64,000 bases of DNA, from positions 26,158 through 90,157 of the forward strand of contig CAZXEN010000004.1 of assembly GCA_964639765.1 (NCBI GenBank), read 5' to 3'. Positions 25,568 through 33,656 of the stretch are shown here, in pieces (within the stretch, counting starts at the first letter, position 1; each line of letters opens with the position of its first letter). A program made the translations under genes and the position numbers. The DNA comes from Scybalousia_A sp964639765 (GTDB lineage: Bacteria; Bacteroidota; Bacteroidia; Bacteroidales; P3). The notes under the pieces are model-generated. The model was not told the origin of the DNA and did not search any database. It was given only the letters and a program-made list of their open reading frames with translations.

Positions 25568-25879
25568 TTATTTGACAAATAACATATAATACTCTCCGTC
25601 CTTTTCGTACATTTCTTTTAGTAGAAAGCCTTCAGATTTTCTTTCATTCATATACTCCATTAACTCATCTAAATCTTTTGCTATGATATAGAATCTTATC
25701 TTGTACTTGGCTAACTCTTGTTTTGATGAGTGCCACGTACTGTCACCGATGATTTTGTTTATCCTTGTGGTGATGGAGTCTATTTTTCCTTGACTAATGG
25801 AATCTTTCCCATTGTCTGCTGTTTGTGAATGGCATGTAACAGCCATACAAAGTGCCATCGCAAAAAAAATCTTTTTCAT
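25568..25879 (-). CDS. Small secreted protein, unknown function
   Basis: 103 residues with a signal peptide (MKKIFFAMALCMAVTCHSQ). The mature region ends with YMNERKSEGFLLKEMYEKDG and EYYMLFVK; no family recognised. It lies 15 bp downstream of the anti-sigma-like gene. Confidence 0.65.
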   Translation of the reverse strand: MKKIFFAMALCMAVTCHSQTADNGKDSISQGKIDSITTRINKIIGDSTWHSSKQELAKYKIRFYIIAKDLDELMEYMNERKSEGFLLKEMYEKDGEYYMLFVK

Positions 25880-25894
25880 AACGCTGATATTGTT

Positions 25895-26551
25895 TTAATC
25901 TATACTATAACACAAAATGCCTCTCACTGTTTTGTTTTCAACTTCAAAGACTATGTTTCCGTTGTTCCTGCAGTCTTCATTGTAAAACTCTATTCTGGCA
26001 CAGGTGTCTGCCTTAGTGTAATAAGATGATTTGACGTTCTCTATACTTCTTATCATTCCAAACTCAAACAAAGAGAATACACTCCTATAAAAAACAGAAT
26101 CCGTATATTCCTGTTCGCTTCTAATATTAAGTGCTGTATCCTTGTCTATACTATTTTTATATATTGTGTCCCTCATATACACAATCTTTTCTATGGGCGG
26201 AGAATTTTTTGTTATGATTTTTACAGGCAATGTTTCTTGTCGAGGTTCTGTTATAAACAAGCATAGAAATAAGACAGCCACAGCAGAACTTATAATGGAA
26301 ACGTATCGGAAAATATTTCTCTGTCGTCTTAATCTCATATTGATGATTTTCTGTTTTTGACTATGTGAAAGAATATCGTTTTTGTTTTCAAATACCGTAT
26401 CCTCGTTCAGATAGTTTATTCTTGAATATTTTTCTTGCATTGCTCTGTACTTCGGATTTTTATTCAAGATATCTTCCACTAATCTGCAATCTTCTTCATT
26501 AAGATTTCCTTCGTTATAATCTAATAGCAGAGAATAAATAGCTTTCAGCAA
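25895..26551 (-). CDS. Anti-sigma-factor-like membrane protein (non-ATG start)
   Basis: 218 residues if the TTG at 26549-26551 is the start; no ATG is available before residue 38. The N-terminus LLKAIYSLLLDYNEGNLNEED resembles the opening of Bacteroidota anti-sigma proteins, followed by basic RLRRQRNIFRYV and one membrane segment (VSIISSAVAVLFLCLFI), then a periplasmic domain. It overlaps the end of a truncated ECF sigma reading frame by 38 bp. The family assignment is by layout and neighbour only. The deletion that shortened the sigma gene probably also removed the normal start. Confidence 0.55.
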   Translation of the reverse strand: MLKAIYSLLLDYNEGNLNEEDCRLVEDILNKNPKYRAMQEKYSRINYLNEDTVFENKNDILSHSQKQKIINMRLRRQRNIFRYVSIISSAVAVLFLCLFITEPRQETLPVKIITKNSPPIEKIVYMRDTIYKNSIDKDTALNIRSEQEYTDSVFYRSVFSLFEFGMIRSIENVKSSYYTKADTCARIEFYNEDCRNNGNIVFEVENKTVRGILCYSID

Positions 26552-26654
26552 TAATGTCTTCAGACAAAATTCTGTCTTGTGTGCGTCTGAGTACGAATCT
26601 ATATAGTCTGTCAGAGAGTAAATATACGCAAGAATTGTATTCTTTTTCCGTCAT
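26514..26654 (-). pseudogene. Relic of an ECF sigma factor gene (N-terminal 46 codons only)
   Basis: Reads MTEKEYNSCVYLLSDRLYRF, then VLRRTQDRILSEDIIAESYL, then stops. The EYN-x-CV...SDRLYRF...D segment is the usual opening of Bacteroidota ECF sigma factors (region 2.1/2.2), which should run to about 170 residues. Regions 2.3 to 4 are missing. The frame ends inside the anti-sigma-like gene, so a deletion joining the two genes is the simplest explanation. Confidence 0.55.
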
Positions 26655-26811
26655 AAAGTATGCTGTTTTATACCTATATCTCTCCAAAACGGAAAAAGTT
26701 GCACAAATCTTTTTTTTTTAGTTTTTTTCTTAATCTTTAAACAAGTCTTATTGTAAGAATTTAAAGAAGGCAGAAGAGAAAAGAACTTTGCCACATTTTG
26801 TACAAAGTAAA

Positions 26812-26841
26812 TAAAAAAAAGACGGAATTCTTTTTTCCGTC
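26812..26841 (-). terminator. Terminator of the gyrA-TPR transcript
   Basis: GACGGAA (26821-26827) and TTCCGTC (26835-26841) pair around TTCTTTT. On the minus strand a run of about eight U follows. It lies 26 bp after the stop of the TPR gene. Confidence 0.85.
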
Positions 26842-26866
26842 CTTTTTTGTTTACTGATTATAATTC

Positions 26867-28168
26867 TTATTGAGCCAAGGATTGTAGTTTTACAGAAACT
26901 TGTTGATATTTCTCTTTGTAAGCAGCTTTTGTTGTTGCATCAGAGTCTGAACGGGAAGAAAGTTGTGCATAGACAGTCTTTAATGCTTTAAGAGAATCAA
27001 ACTCGTTTTCATTAACTTCCAATACTTTGTTGAAATAAGGAATAGATTTCTCAAAGAAATCAAAGCAAGCTTTTTTGTGTGCATTGTATTCTGCATCAAA
27101 TTCAGGGTCTGGTGGAAGTTTTTCTGCAGCAGAGTTTTCTGCAACAGCTTGGTTGAAGTTCAAGATACCCATACCTTTGTAAGCATCAACCTGTTTTGCA
27201 TCTATGCCGATGGATTTTGTAAACAGTTCCTCTGCTTTTGCAACTTGATTTAAATCCACATAGATGTTTGCAACAGAGTTAAGAGTGTTGATGTCATTTT
27301 CTCCTCCAGCCAAAAGTTCTTCTATTATTTTGTTTGCTTCTTCATTCTTGCCAGTCCAGATATAAGTTTGAGCAAGAGTAGATTGTAGTTTAGTGTTTAT
27401 CACTTTGTCTTTCTTTGTTAGACTTGGAGATACAGCACAGTTGCCTCCTGTGTTTATCACTTTGTCTTTCTTTGTTAGACGGATACCTTTCTTTAGGGCA
27501 TTGATAGCCTTGGTAGTATCCTTGCTTTGCATATTGGAAGCATATATCTTTAGATAAACATCGCCTTTATTAGTGTTAAGTTTAGCAAGTTCTCTGTAAA
27601 GTTCCATTTCTTTGTCAGCTTGTTTAAGCATACGATAGCAGTCTGCTTCATAATACTTGGCATCCATAACTATATCGTTGTGTTGTGCTATTGCAGCGTT
27701 CTCGGCAAGAGCATGGAATTTGTTGACAGCAACTTCATATTTCTGGTCGTTGTAGTCTTTACCTGCATACATGAAAGAAAAACTGCACAATACTTTCATT
27801 GCACCGATGGAACTTGTAGTAAATTCGTGTTTGTCGTCCATATTGAGACATTTCTTCAAGAATTCCATACCTTTGTTGCAAAGTTCTTCCTTGCTTTCAG
27901 ATATTTTTTTCAATTCTTTTTTTGTCTTTTTGTCTGTGTTTTCATCTTCCATTGCCTGTATTATCTGAGTATATATGACACCAGCATAGTTCCAAGTCTT
28001 GGCTTCCAAGGATGTTTTGTCATCTTTCATAGCATCATCAATGTTTAGTTTTGCATTTAAAAGACGACCGTTTTTCATATCAGAGTAAGCACTCTGCACT
28101 TTCATTGTCTGTGCTGACACAAGAGCCACAAGACCCAAGAATGTCATGAATAAAAAACTTTTTTTCAT
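26867..28168 (-). CDS. Secreted TPR-repeat protein with in-frame duplication
   Basis: 433 residues with a signal peptide (MKKSFLFMTFLGLVALVSAQ). Several tetratricopeptide-like helical pairs follow, for example YYEADCYRMLKQADKEMELY and SVANIYVDLNQVAKAEELFT. TPRs mediate protein-protein contacts; a periplasmic scaffold role is plausible. At about residues 230-250 a 19-residue unit is duplicated: LTKKDKVINT occurs twice, separated by GGNCAVSPS. The gene lies 35 bp downstream of gyrA and likely shares its transcript. Confidence 0.8.
   Translation of the reverse strand: MKKSFLFMTFLGLVALVSAQTMKVQSAYSDMKNGRLLNAKLNIDDAMKDDKTSLEAKTWNYAGVIYTQIIQAMEDENTDKKTKKELKKISESKEELCNKGMEFLKKCLNMDDKHEFTTSSIGAMKVLCSFSFMYAGKDYNDQKYEVAVNKFHALAENAAIAQHNDIVMDAKYYEADCYRMLKQADKEMELYRELAKLNTNKGDVYLKIYASNMQSKDTTKAINALKKGIRLTKKDKVINTGGNCAVSPSLTKKDKVINTKLQSTLAQTYIWTGKNEEANKIIEELLAGGENDINTLNSVANIYVDLNQVAKAEELFTKSIGIDAKQVDAYKGMGILNFNQAVAENSAAEKLPPDPEFDAEYNAHKKACFDFFEKSIPYFNKVLEVNENEFDSLKALKTVYAQLSSRSDSDATTKAAYKEKYQQVSVKLQSLAQ
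27393..27480. repeat. 31-bp direct repeat (57-bp in-frame duplication) in the TPR gene
   Basis: The identical 31-base sequence starting GTGTTTATCACTTTG occurs at 27393-27423 and 27450-27480, 57 bp apart (19 codons). The 26-bp spacer (27424-27449) is an imperfect palindrome of GGAG...CTCC form. The frame is preserved. Confidence 0.9.
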
Positions 28169-28203
28169 TGTTGTTGATTTTTTATTGATTATTATTTATT
28201 TTC

Positions 28204-30714
28204 TTAATTGTTCTCAGAATTGTTTTCTTCAATTTCCGTGCCATCATTATTTACTTCCTCTTCAGGTTCTTCGTGTTGTACCTTTGTGACAGCCGCAATG
28301 ACATCGTTCTTTCTTAGGTTTATAAGTTTGACACCTTGTGTTGCTCTTCCCATAACTCTAAGGGAGTTTATTGCCAAACGGATAGTAAGTCCAGAACGGT
28401 TCATTATCATAAGGTCATCGTCATCTGTAACATCTTTTATAGCAATAAGGCTGCCTGTCTTTTCTGTGATGTTTATAGTCTTTACACCCTTGCCGCCACG
28501 TTTTGTGATACGGTATTCTTCTATCTCGCTTCTCTTTCCGAAACCGTTTTCAGACACAACCATAATGTTCCGAGTCATGTCCTCAACACAAATCATTCCT
28601 ATCACTTCATCGTTTTCCGTATCCAGACTTATTGCCTTAACACCTGAAGCTCCTCTTCCCATAGGACGGACACCTTCTTCATTGAAACGAATACAACGGC
28701 CGCTCTTTACTGCCATCATCACCTCGTTCTTGCCGTTTGTAAGCTTGGCTTCCAAAAGTTCGTCATCTTCCCTGATAGTCAAAGCGATGATACCTTTGGT
28801 TCTTGGGCGAGAATATGCTTCCAGACTTGTTTTCTTTATGATACCTTTCTTTGTACACAAGATGACATATTTGGAATTGACATATTCTTCGTTTTTAAGG
28901 TCTTCTGTGTTTATGAAGGCTTTGATGACTTCTCCTTCCTGCAGTTCCAGAAGGTTTTGAATTGCACGGCCTTTGCTTGTCTTTGTTCCTTCTGGCATCT
29001 CAAATACACGCATCCAGTGCAAACGTCCCTTGTTTGTAAACAACAGCATATAGTCATGCATTGAAGCAACATAAACATATTCTATGAAGTCCTCGTCTCT
29101 TGTTGCAGAACCTTTGGAGCCTTTGCCACCGCGGTTTTGTGTCTTGTATTCGCTAAGCGGAGTACGTTTGATGTATCCAAGATGTGAAATAGTGATGACA
29201 ACTTTTTCGTTGGCTATCATATCTTCTATTCTGAAATCTTTTGAATGGAACTCTATCTCACTTCTTCTCTCGTCGCCATACTTTTCCTTTATCTCCAAAA
29301 GTTCATCTTTTACAACCTGCATAAGTACGTTGATGTCTCCAAGGATTTCCTTGAAACGGGCAATCTTCTTTTCCAATTCGTCATGTTCTTCCTGCAGTTT
29401 CTCTCTTTCCAAGCCTGTAAGTTGTCCAAGACGCATTGCCACGATAGCAGAAGCCTGCAATTCAGAAAAATCAAACTGATTCATCAATGCTTCTTTTGCT
29501 TCTGAGATTGTCTTGCTTGCTCTTATGGCTGCGATAATCTCGTCTATAAGGTCAAGGGCTTTCAACAAACCCTCAACGATATGCATTCTGTCTTCGGCTT
29601 CTTTGAGTTCAAAGCGGGTACGTCTTTCTACCACTTCCTGTCTGTGGGCAACGAATACAGAAATGATGTCCTTAAGATTCAACAACTTTGGTCTTCCATT
29701 AACCAAGGCAATATTGTTGATGGAGAAAGAAGACTGCAGTTCTGAATATTGGTATAATTTGTTAAGCACAACGCGTGAGATAGCATCACGTTTCAGCTTG
29801 TAGACTATACGTATTCCGTCTTTGTTACTTTCGTCCTTGATATTGGATATACCTTCTATCTTCTTGTCGTTCACAAGTTCAGCCTGATGCTTTATCATAT
29901 CGGATTTGCATACCTCATAAGGAATGGATGTAACCACAATCTGCTCATGGTCGCCTCCTTTGCTTGTCTCTATGGTTGCATGTCCTCTTATTACCACTTG
30001 TCCTCTTCCTGTGTTGTAAGCCTGTTTAACTCCTTCGTATCCGTATATGATACCTCCGGTAGGAAAGTCAGGAGCCTTTATGTATTGCATCAACTCATCT
30101 ATTGTTATGTCATTGTTGTCAATGTAGGCAATTATACCGTCTATTGACTCAGACAAGTTATGAGGAGCCATATTTGTAGCCATACCTACAGCAATACCGT
30201 TTGTACCATTGACCAGCAAAGCCGGTATTCTTGTAGGAAGGACTTTAGGCTCACGAAGAGAGTCGTCAAAGTTGTTTTGGAAATCCACGGTGTCTTTGTC
30301 TATGTCTACCAACAGCTCAGCCGCAATCTTTGACATACGTGCCTCGGTATAACGCATGGCAGCAGGCGGATCCAAGTCTATACTTCCAAAGTTTCCTTGT
30401 CCGTCCACCAAAGGGTAGCGCAAAGCCCAAGGTTGTGCCATTCTGACCATAGCACCATAGACAGAAGAATCTCCATGTGGGTGATACTTACCAAGAACCT
30501 CACCGACAATTCTTGCAGATTTCTTGTGTTCAGTGTTATAATACATACCCATGTCATCCATAGCAAACATAATCCTACGATGAACGGGCTTCATTCCGTC
30601 TCTTGCATCAGGCAAAGCACGGGCCACAATGACACTCATAGCGTAGTCTATGTAGGCCTGCTTCATCTGAGTTTCAATATTCACTTTCTGAATTCTTGAA
30701 TTTTGTTCGTCCAT
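28204..30714 (-). CDS. gyrA: DNA gyrase subunit A
   Basis: 836 residues, normal length. The breakage-reunion domain has MKPVHRRIMFAMDDMGM, the quinolone-determining HPHGDSSVYGAMVRMAQPW, and catalytic tyrosine in AAMRYTEARMSK. The C-terminal beta-pinwheel has YKTQNRGGKGSKG (GyrA-box form) and repeats such as RITKRGGKGVKTINI, which separates it from ParC. With GyrB it introduces negative supercoils. The E. coli Asp87-equivalent is Gly, the Ser83-equivalent is Ser. A TAnnTTTG box lies upstream on the minus strand (30796-30803). The acidic, Asn-rich tail is typical of the phylum. Confidence 0.97.
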   Translation of the reverse strand: MDEQNSRIQKVNIETQMKQAYIDYAMSVIVARALPDARDGMKPVHRRIMFAMDDMGMYYNTEHKKSARIVGEVLGKYHPHGDSSVYGAMVRMAQPWALRYPLVDGQGNFGSIDLDPPAAMRYTEARMSKIAAELLVDIDKDTVDFQNNFDDSLREPKVLPTRIPALLVNGTNGIAVGMATNMAPHNLSESIDGIIAYIDNNDITIDELMQYIKAPDFPTGGIIYGYEGVKQAYNTGRGQVVIRGHATIETSKGGDHEQIVVTSIPYEVCKSDMIKHQAELVNDKKIEGISNIKDESNKDGIRIVYKLKRDAISRVVLNKLYQYSELQSSFSINNIALVNGRPKLLNLKDIISVFVAHRQEVVERRTRFELKEAEDRMHIVEGLLKALDLIDEIIAAIRASKTISEAKEALMNQFDFSELQASAIVAMRLGQLTGLEREKLQEEHDELEKKIARFKEILGDINVLMQVVKDELLEIKEKYGDERRSEIEFHSKDFRIEDMIANEKVVITISHLGYIKRTPLSEYKTQNRGGKGSKGSATRDEDFIEYVYVASMHDYMLLFTNKGRLHWMRVFEMPEGTKTSKGRAIQNLLELQEGEVIKAFINTEDLKNEEYVNSKYVILCTKKGIIKKTSLEAYSRPRTKGIIALTIREDDELLEAKLTNGKNEVMMAVKSGRCIRFNEEGVRPMGRGASGVKAISLDTENDEVIGMICVEDMTRNIMVVSENGFGKRSEIEEYRITKRGGKGVKTINITEKTGSLIAIKDVTDDDDLMIMNRSGLTIRLAINSLRVMGRATQGVKLINLRKNDVIAAVTKVQHEEPEEEVNNDGTEIEENNSENN

Positions 30715-30971
30715 TTATAAAAGTTGTTTTATTTGTGTTTTTCAAGTTTTTTTTTAAACCCAAAACAAAGAATTTTGCTGCATTGTTTTAGACTGCAAAA
30801 TTACTAAAAAAATATGAAAAGGCAGTAATAAAAAATACTAAAAAATCGCTTAAAAGCCACGAAAATGCGTTTAAAGGCTATTTTCCCGTTTTTTTCTTGT
30901 TTGTCACGGCTGGTTAATCCCTCCGTAAAAAAGTTTGGGAATAACTCCCGAAAACATAATTCACGCTGCAA

Positions 30972-31472
30972 CTATCTTCTTTCCAAGGTAATAAACTGAA
31001 ATTCAACACCAGAGCTTTCGTCTCTTTTCTTTTCGCTCTGATAGACGGTCTTCCATTCGTTTTCGTTTATCTGCGGGAAGAATGTGTCTGCATCGTCATA
31101 GGTTTTGAAAACCTTGGTAAGATACAGCCTCTTGGCTAATGGAAGAAACTCCTTGTATATTGTTCCTCCGCCTATTACAAAAACTTCTTTGTTGAAATCC
31201 TGCAGGTTCTTGGCTTGGTCTATGGAATGCAGAATCGTAACATCATTGTCCTCAAAAGCAAAGTCTTTGTTGGAAGTTATTATGATGTTGTGCCTTTTTG
31301 GAAGAGGTTGTACTTGCAGACTGTCCCAAGTTTTTCTTCCCATAAGTACCGGATGTTCCTTTGTTGTTCGCTTGAAATACAACATATCCTCCCTGAGATG
31401 CCACAGCAAGTCTCCGTTCTTGCCGATGGCATTGTTCTCTGCTATTGCTACAATGATTGAAAAACTGTTCAT
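30972..31472 (-). CDS. folA: Dihydrofolate reductase
   Basis: 166 residues. Conserved blocks are FSIIVAIAENNAIGKNGDLL, WHLREDMLYFKRTT (with the acidic substrate-binding residue), VLMGRKTWDSL, and VFVIGGGTIYKEFLPLAKRL. It reduces dihydrofolate to tetrahydrofolate with NADPH, in the cytoplasm. No thyA is adjacent. It has short flanking gaps of about 230-260 bp without other genes. Confidence 0.96.
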   Translation of the reverse strand: MNSFSIIVAIAENNAIGKNGDLLWHLREDMLYFKRTTKEHPVLMGRKTWDSLQVQPLPKRHNIIITSNKDFAFEDNDVTILHSIDQAKNLQDFNKEVFVIGGGTIYKEFLPLAKRLYLTKVFKTYDDADTFFPQINENEWKTVYQSEKKRDESSGVEFQFITLERR

Positions 31473-31667
31473 AACACTATAACGGAAAATACACTGCTTT
31501 ATTGTTTCAGCACTTTTTAGACACGATAAAAGAAGAAATGAAGAACTTTTGTTTTTTATGCTCCAAAGTGCAAAATTTCAGAGCCAAAAACCAACTCTTT
31601 TTAAATAGTATTTTGAAGTTTTTTTAAGAAATTCACAACAATATGGGGAGTTTTCAAAAAAAAGTTT

Positions 31668-31675
31668 TACTTTTG
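31668..31675 (+). promoter_or_regulatory. Promoter -7 box for lpxD
   Basis: TACTTTTG fits TAnnTTTG, 28 bp before the lpxD ATG at 31704. Confidence 0.5.
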
Positions 31676-31703
31676 CAAAATTAAAATAAATTTGGGGCAC
31701 ATT

Positions 31704-32729
31704 ATGGAATTTACAGCAAAACAGATTGCAGAATTTCTGAAGGGTAGAGTAGAGGGAAACGAAAATGAGGTGGTCTCTTCCCTTTGTAAGATAGAAGAAG
31801 GAAAAAAAGGCGCATTGGCTTTTCTTGCCAATCCCAAATACACACACTATATATATGATACAGATGCTTCTGTTGTGATAGTAAACGAGGACTTTTACTT
31901 GGAGCAGGCAATAAAAGCCACATTGGTGAGAGTGAAGGATGCCTATTCTTCCTTTGCCACCTTGTTGGAAATCTACAATCAATACAGGTCTCTTCGCAAT
32001 GGAGTATCTTCCCTTGCCTTTGTAAGTGATAAGGTCAAACTTGGAGAAAATGTCTATGTGGGTGAGTTCTCTGTTATAGAAAGGGATACAGTCATAGGTG
32101 ATGATTGCAAGATTTATCCTCAGGTCTATATAGGCGAAAATGTCAAGATAGGCAATAATGTTACTATTTTTGCAGGCGTGAAGATATATCATGATACGGT
32201 TATAGGAGACAACTGCATACTGCACAGCGGAGTTGTGCTGGGCGCTGACGGTTTTGGTTTTGCACCTTTGGAAGACGGCACGTTCAAGAAAATACCTCAG
32301 TTAGGAAACGTGATTATTGAAGAAAACGTGGAAATAGGAGCAAACACATGCGTTGACAGATCCACTATGGGTTCAACCATTGTGAAGAAAGGAACCAAAC
32401 TTGACAATCTTTGTCAAATTGCCCACAACGTAAAAATAGGAGAGAATACAGTGATGTCTGCAATGTCTGGAGTGGCAGGTTCCACCACCATTGGAAACAA
32501 CTGTTTAATAGGAGGACAGGCAGGCTTTGTAAACTCAATAAAAATAGGCGACAGAGTGAAAGTAGGAGCCAAGACTGGTGTGTTCAAGAATGTCAAGGAC
32601 GATGTTGTGATATTAGGTTATCCAAGCGCAGAGTTCCGTCCATATATGAAGAGTGTGGCATTGTTCAACAGACTTCCTGAATTGGAAAAACGAATCTCAG
32701 AGCTGGAAAAACAACTCAAGGAAAGATAA
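31704..32729 (+). CDS. lpxD: UDP-3-O-(3-hydroxyacyl)glucosamine N-acyltransferase
   Basis: 341 residues from ATG 31704 (MEFTAKQIAEFLKGRVEG), which fits the family start. An N-terminal uridine-binding domain is followed by a long left-handed beta-helix of hexapeptide repeats (IGDDCKIYPQVYIGENVKIG and others), the acyl-binding GADGFGFAP and the catalytic histidine block QIAHNVKIGENT. The C-terminal helix is coiled (LPELEKRISELEKQLKER). It adds the second 3-hydroxyacyl chain in lipid A synthesis and acts as a trimer at the cytoplasmic face. It stands alone here, away from lpxC/fabZ. Confidence 0.96.
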   Translation: MEFTAKQIAEFLKGRVEGNENEVVSSLCKIEEGKKGALAFLANPKYTHYIYDTDASVVIVNEDFYLEQAIKATLVRVKDAYSSFATLLEIYNQYRSLRNGVSSLAFVSDKVKLGENVYVGEFSVIERDTVIGDDCKIYPQVYIGENVKIGNNVTIFAGVKIYHDTVIGDNCILHSGVVLGADGFGFAPLEDGTFKKIPQLGNVIIEENVEIGANTCVDRSTMGSTIVKKGTKLDNLCQIAHNVKIGENTVMSAMSGVAGSTTIGNNCLIGGQAGFVNSIKIGDRVKVGAKTGVFKNVKDDVVILGYPSAEFRPYMKSVALFNRLPELEKRISELEKQLKER

Positions 32730-32767
32730 AGACAGGCAAGGCGTCCGTCGCTTCTATAAAAAAAGAA

Positions 32768-32807
32768 AAAGACTTTCTGATTTGGTTTAGAAAGTCTTTG
32801 TTTTTTT
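32768..32807. terminator. Bidirectional terminator between lpxD and kamE
   Basis: AAAGACTTTCT (32768-32778) and AGAAAGTCTTT (32789-32799) form an 11-bp stem with a 10-base loop. A T-run follows on the plus strand (32801-32807) and an A-rich run precedes it, so it can serve both convergent genes. Confidence 0.85.
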
Positions 32808-32867
32808 ATGTATAAGGATAACTCTCTTTTGTTGAATATCTGAACTTCTCAGACAAAGGCAAGGCTG

Positions 32868-33656
32868 TTATTTTCCCATTCTTTTTGCTAATTCTTCAGA
32901 GATAAATGATGCGACATCGTCTGCGTATGTGTTTGCTCCAAAGCCTGCATCATAACCAAGTTCCTTTGCAAGCTCGTGAGTTATTCTGGCTCCACCGCAG
33001 CAAAGGATAACCTTGTCTCTCAAACCTTCTGCTTCCAGCATTTCAACAAGTTCAGTAAGGTTCTTGATATGAACATCCTTTTGTGTGACAGTCTGAGATA
33101 CCAAAAGGGCGTCAGCCTTCATCTCTATGGCTTTTGCTATAAATTCCTCGTTTGGAACCTGTGAGCCCATATTCAAGGCTTCTATCATTTCATAACGCTC
33201 CAAACCATAATGACCTGCATAACCTTTCATATTCATTATCGCATCAATACCCACGGTATGGGCATCTGTACCCGTGGAAGCACCGACAACGACAATCTTT
33301 CTTCCGATATGGTCTTTGATATATTGATCGTTCTCGTGCATATCCATAACGTTGCTCTCAACCTTTGGAACGTGAATAACGGTATAATCAACGGTGTGGG
33401 TACAAGAACCATAACAGTTAAAGAATGTAAATCCTTCTGTAAGCTCCTTATAGAATACGACCATAGGATTTTCAAATCCCATTTTCTTTAACAGTTGTTT
33501 TGCAGCCTCAACGCCTTCGTCTCCTGCAGGTACAGGAAGTGTGAAACTAAGTTGTGTCTTTCCATCGTTCATTGTATCGCCGTATGGCTTTACTTTTGTA
33601 AGGTCAAGATTGGTATCAAAATCTTTGGCCTCCATTGAATATAATCCTGCACTCAT
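32868..33656 (-). CDS. kamE: Lysine 5,6-aminomutase, beta (cobalamin-binding) subunit
   Basis: 262 residues. The B12-binding motif is GTDAHTVGIDAI with His133 as the lower axial cobalt ligand, and Lys144 in MNMKGYAG; these positions coincide with the His133 and Lys144 described for the clostridial enzyme, where Lys144 holds PLP. The Rossmann-like C-terminal half (DALLVSQTVTQKDVHIKNLT) is also typical. With KamD it moves the terminal amino group of beta-lysine or D-lysine from C6 to C5 in lysine fermentation. Its ATG overlaps the kamD stop (TAATG). Confidence 0.95.
   Translation of the reverse strand: MSAGLYSMEAKDFDTNLDLTKVKPYGDTMNDGKTQLSFTLPVPAGDEGVEAAKQLLKKMGFENPMVVFYKELTEGFTFFNCYGSCTHTVDYTVIHVPKVESNVMDMHENDQYIKDHIGRKIVVVGASTGTDAHTVGIDAIMNMKGYAGHYGLERYEMIEALNMGSQVPNEEFIAKAIEMKADALLVSQTVTQKDVHIKNLTELVEMLEAEGLRDKVILCCGGARITHELAKELGYDAGFGANTYADDVASFISEELAKRMGK

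Noticed and set aside
28208..28960. 250-codon plus-strand frame opposite gyrA
   Set aside because: Antisense shadow of a highly conserved gene, without motifs. The same applies to the long frames opposite kamD (34286-34888) and lpdA (37157-38044).
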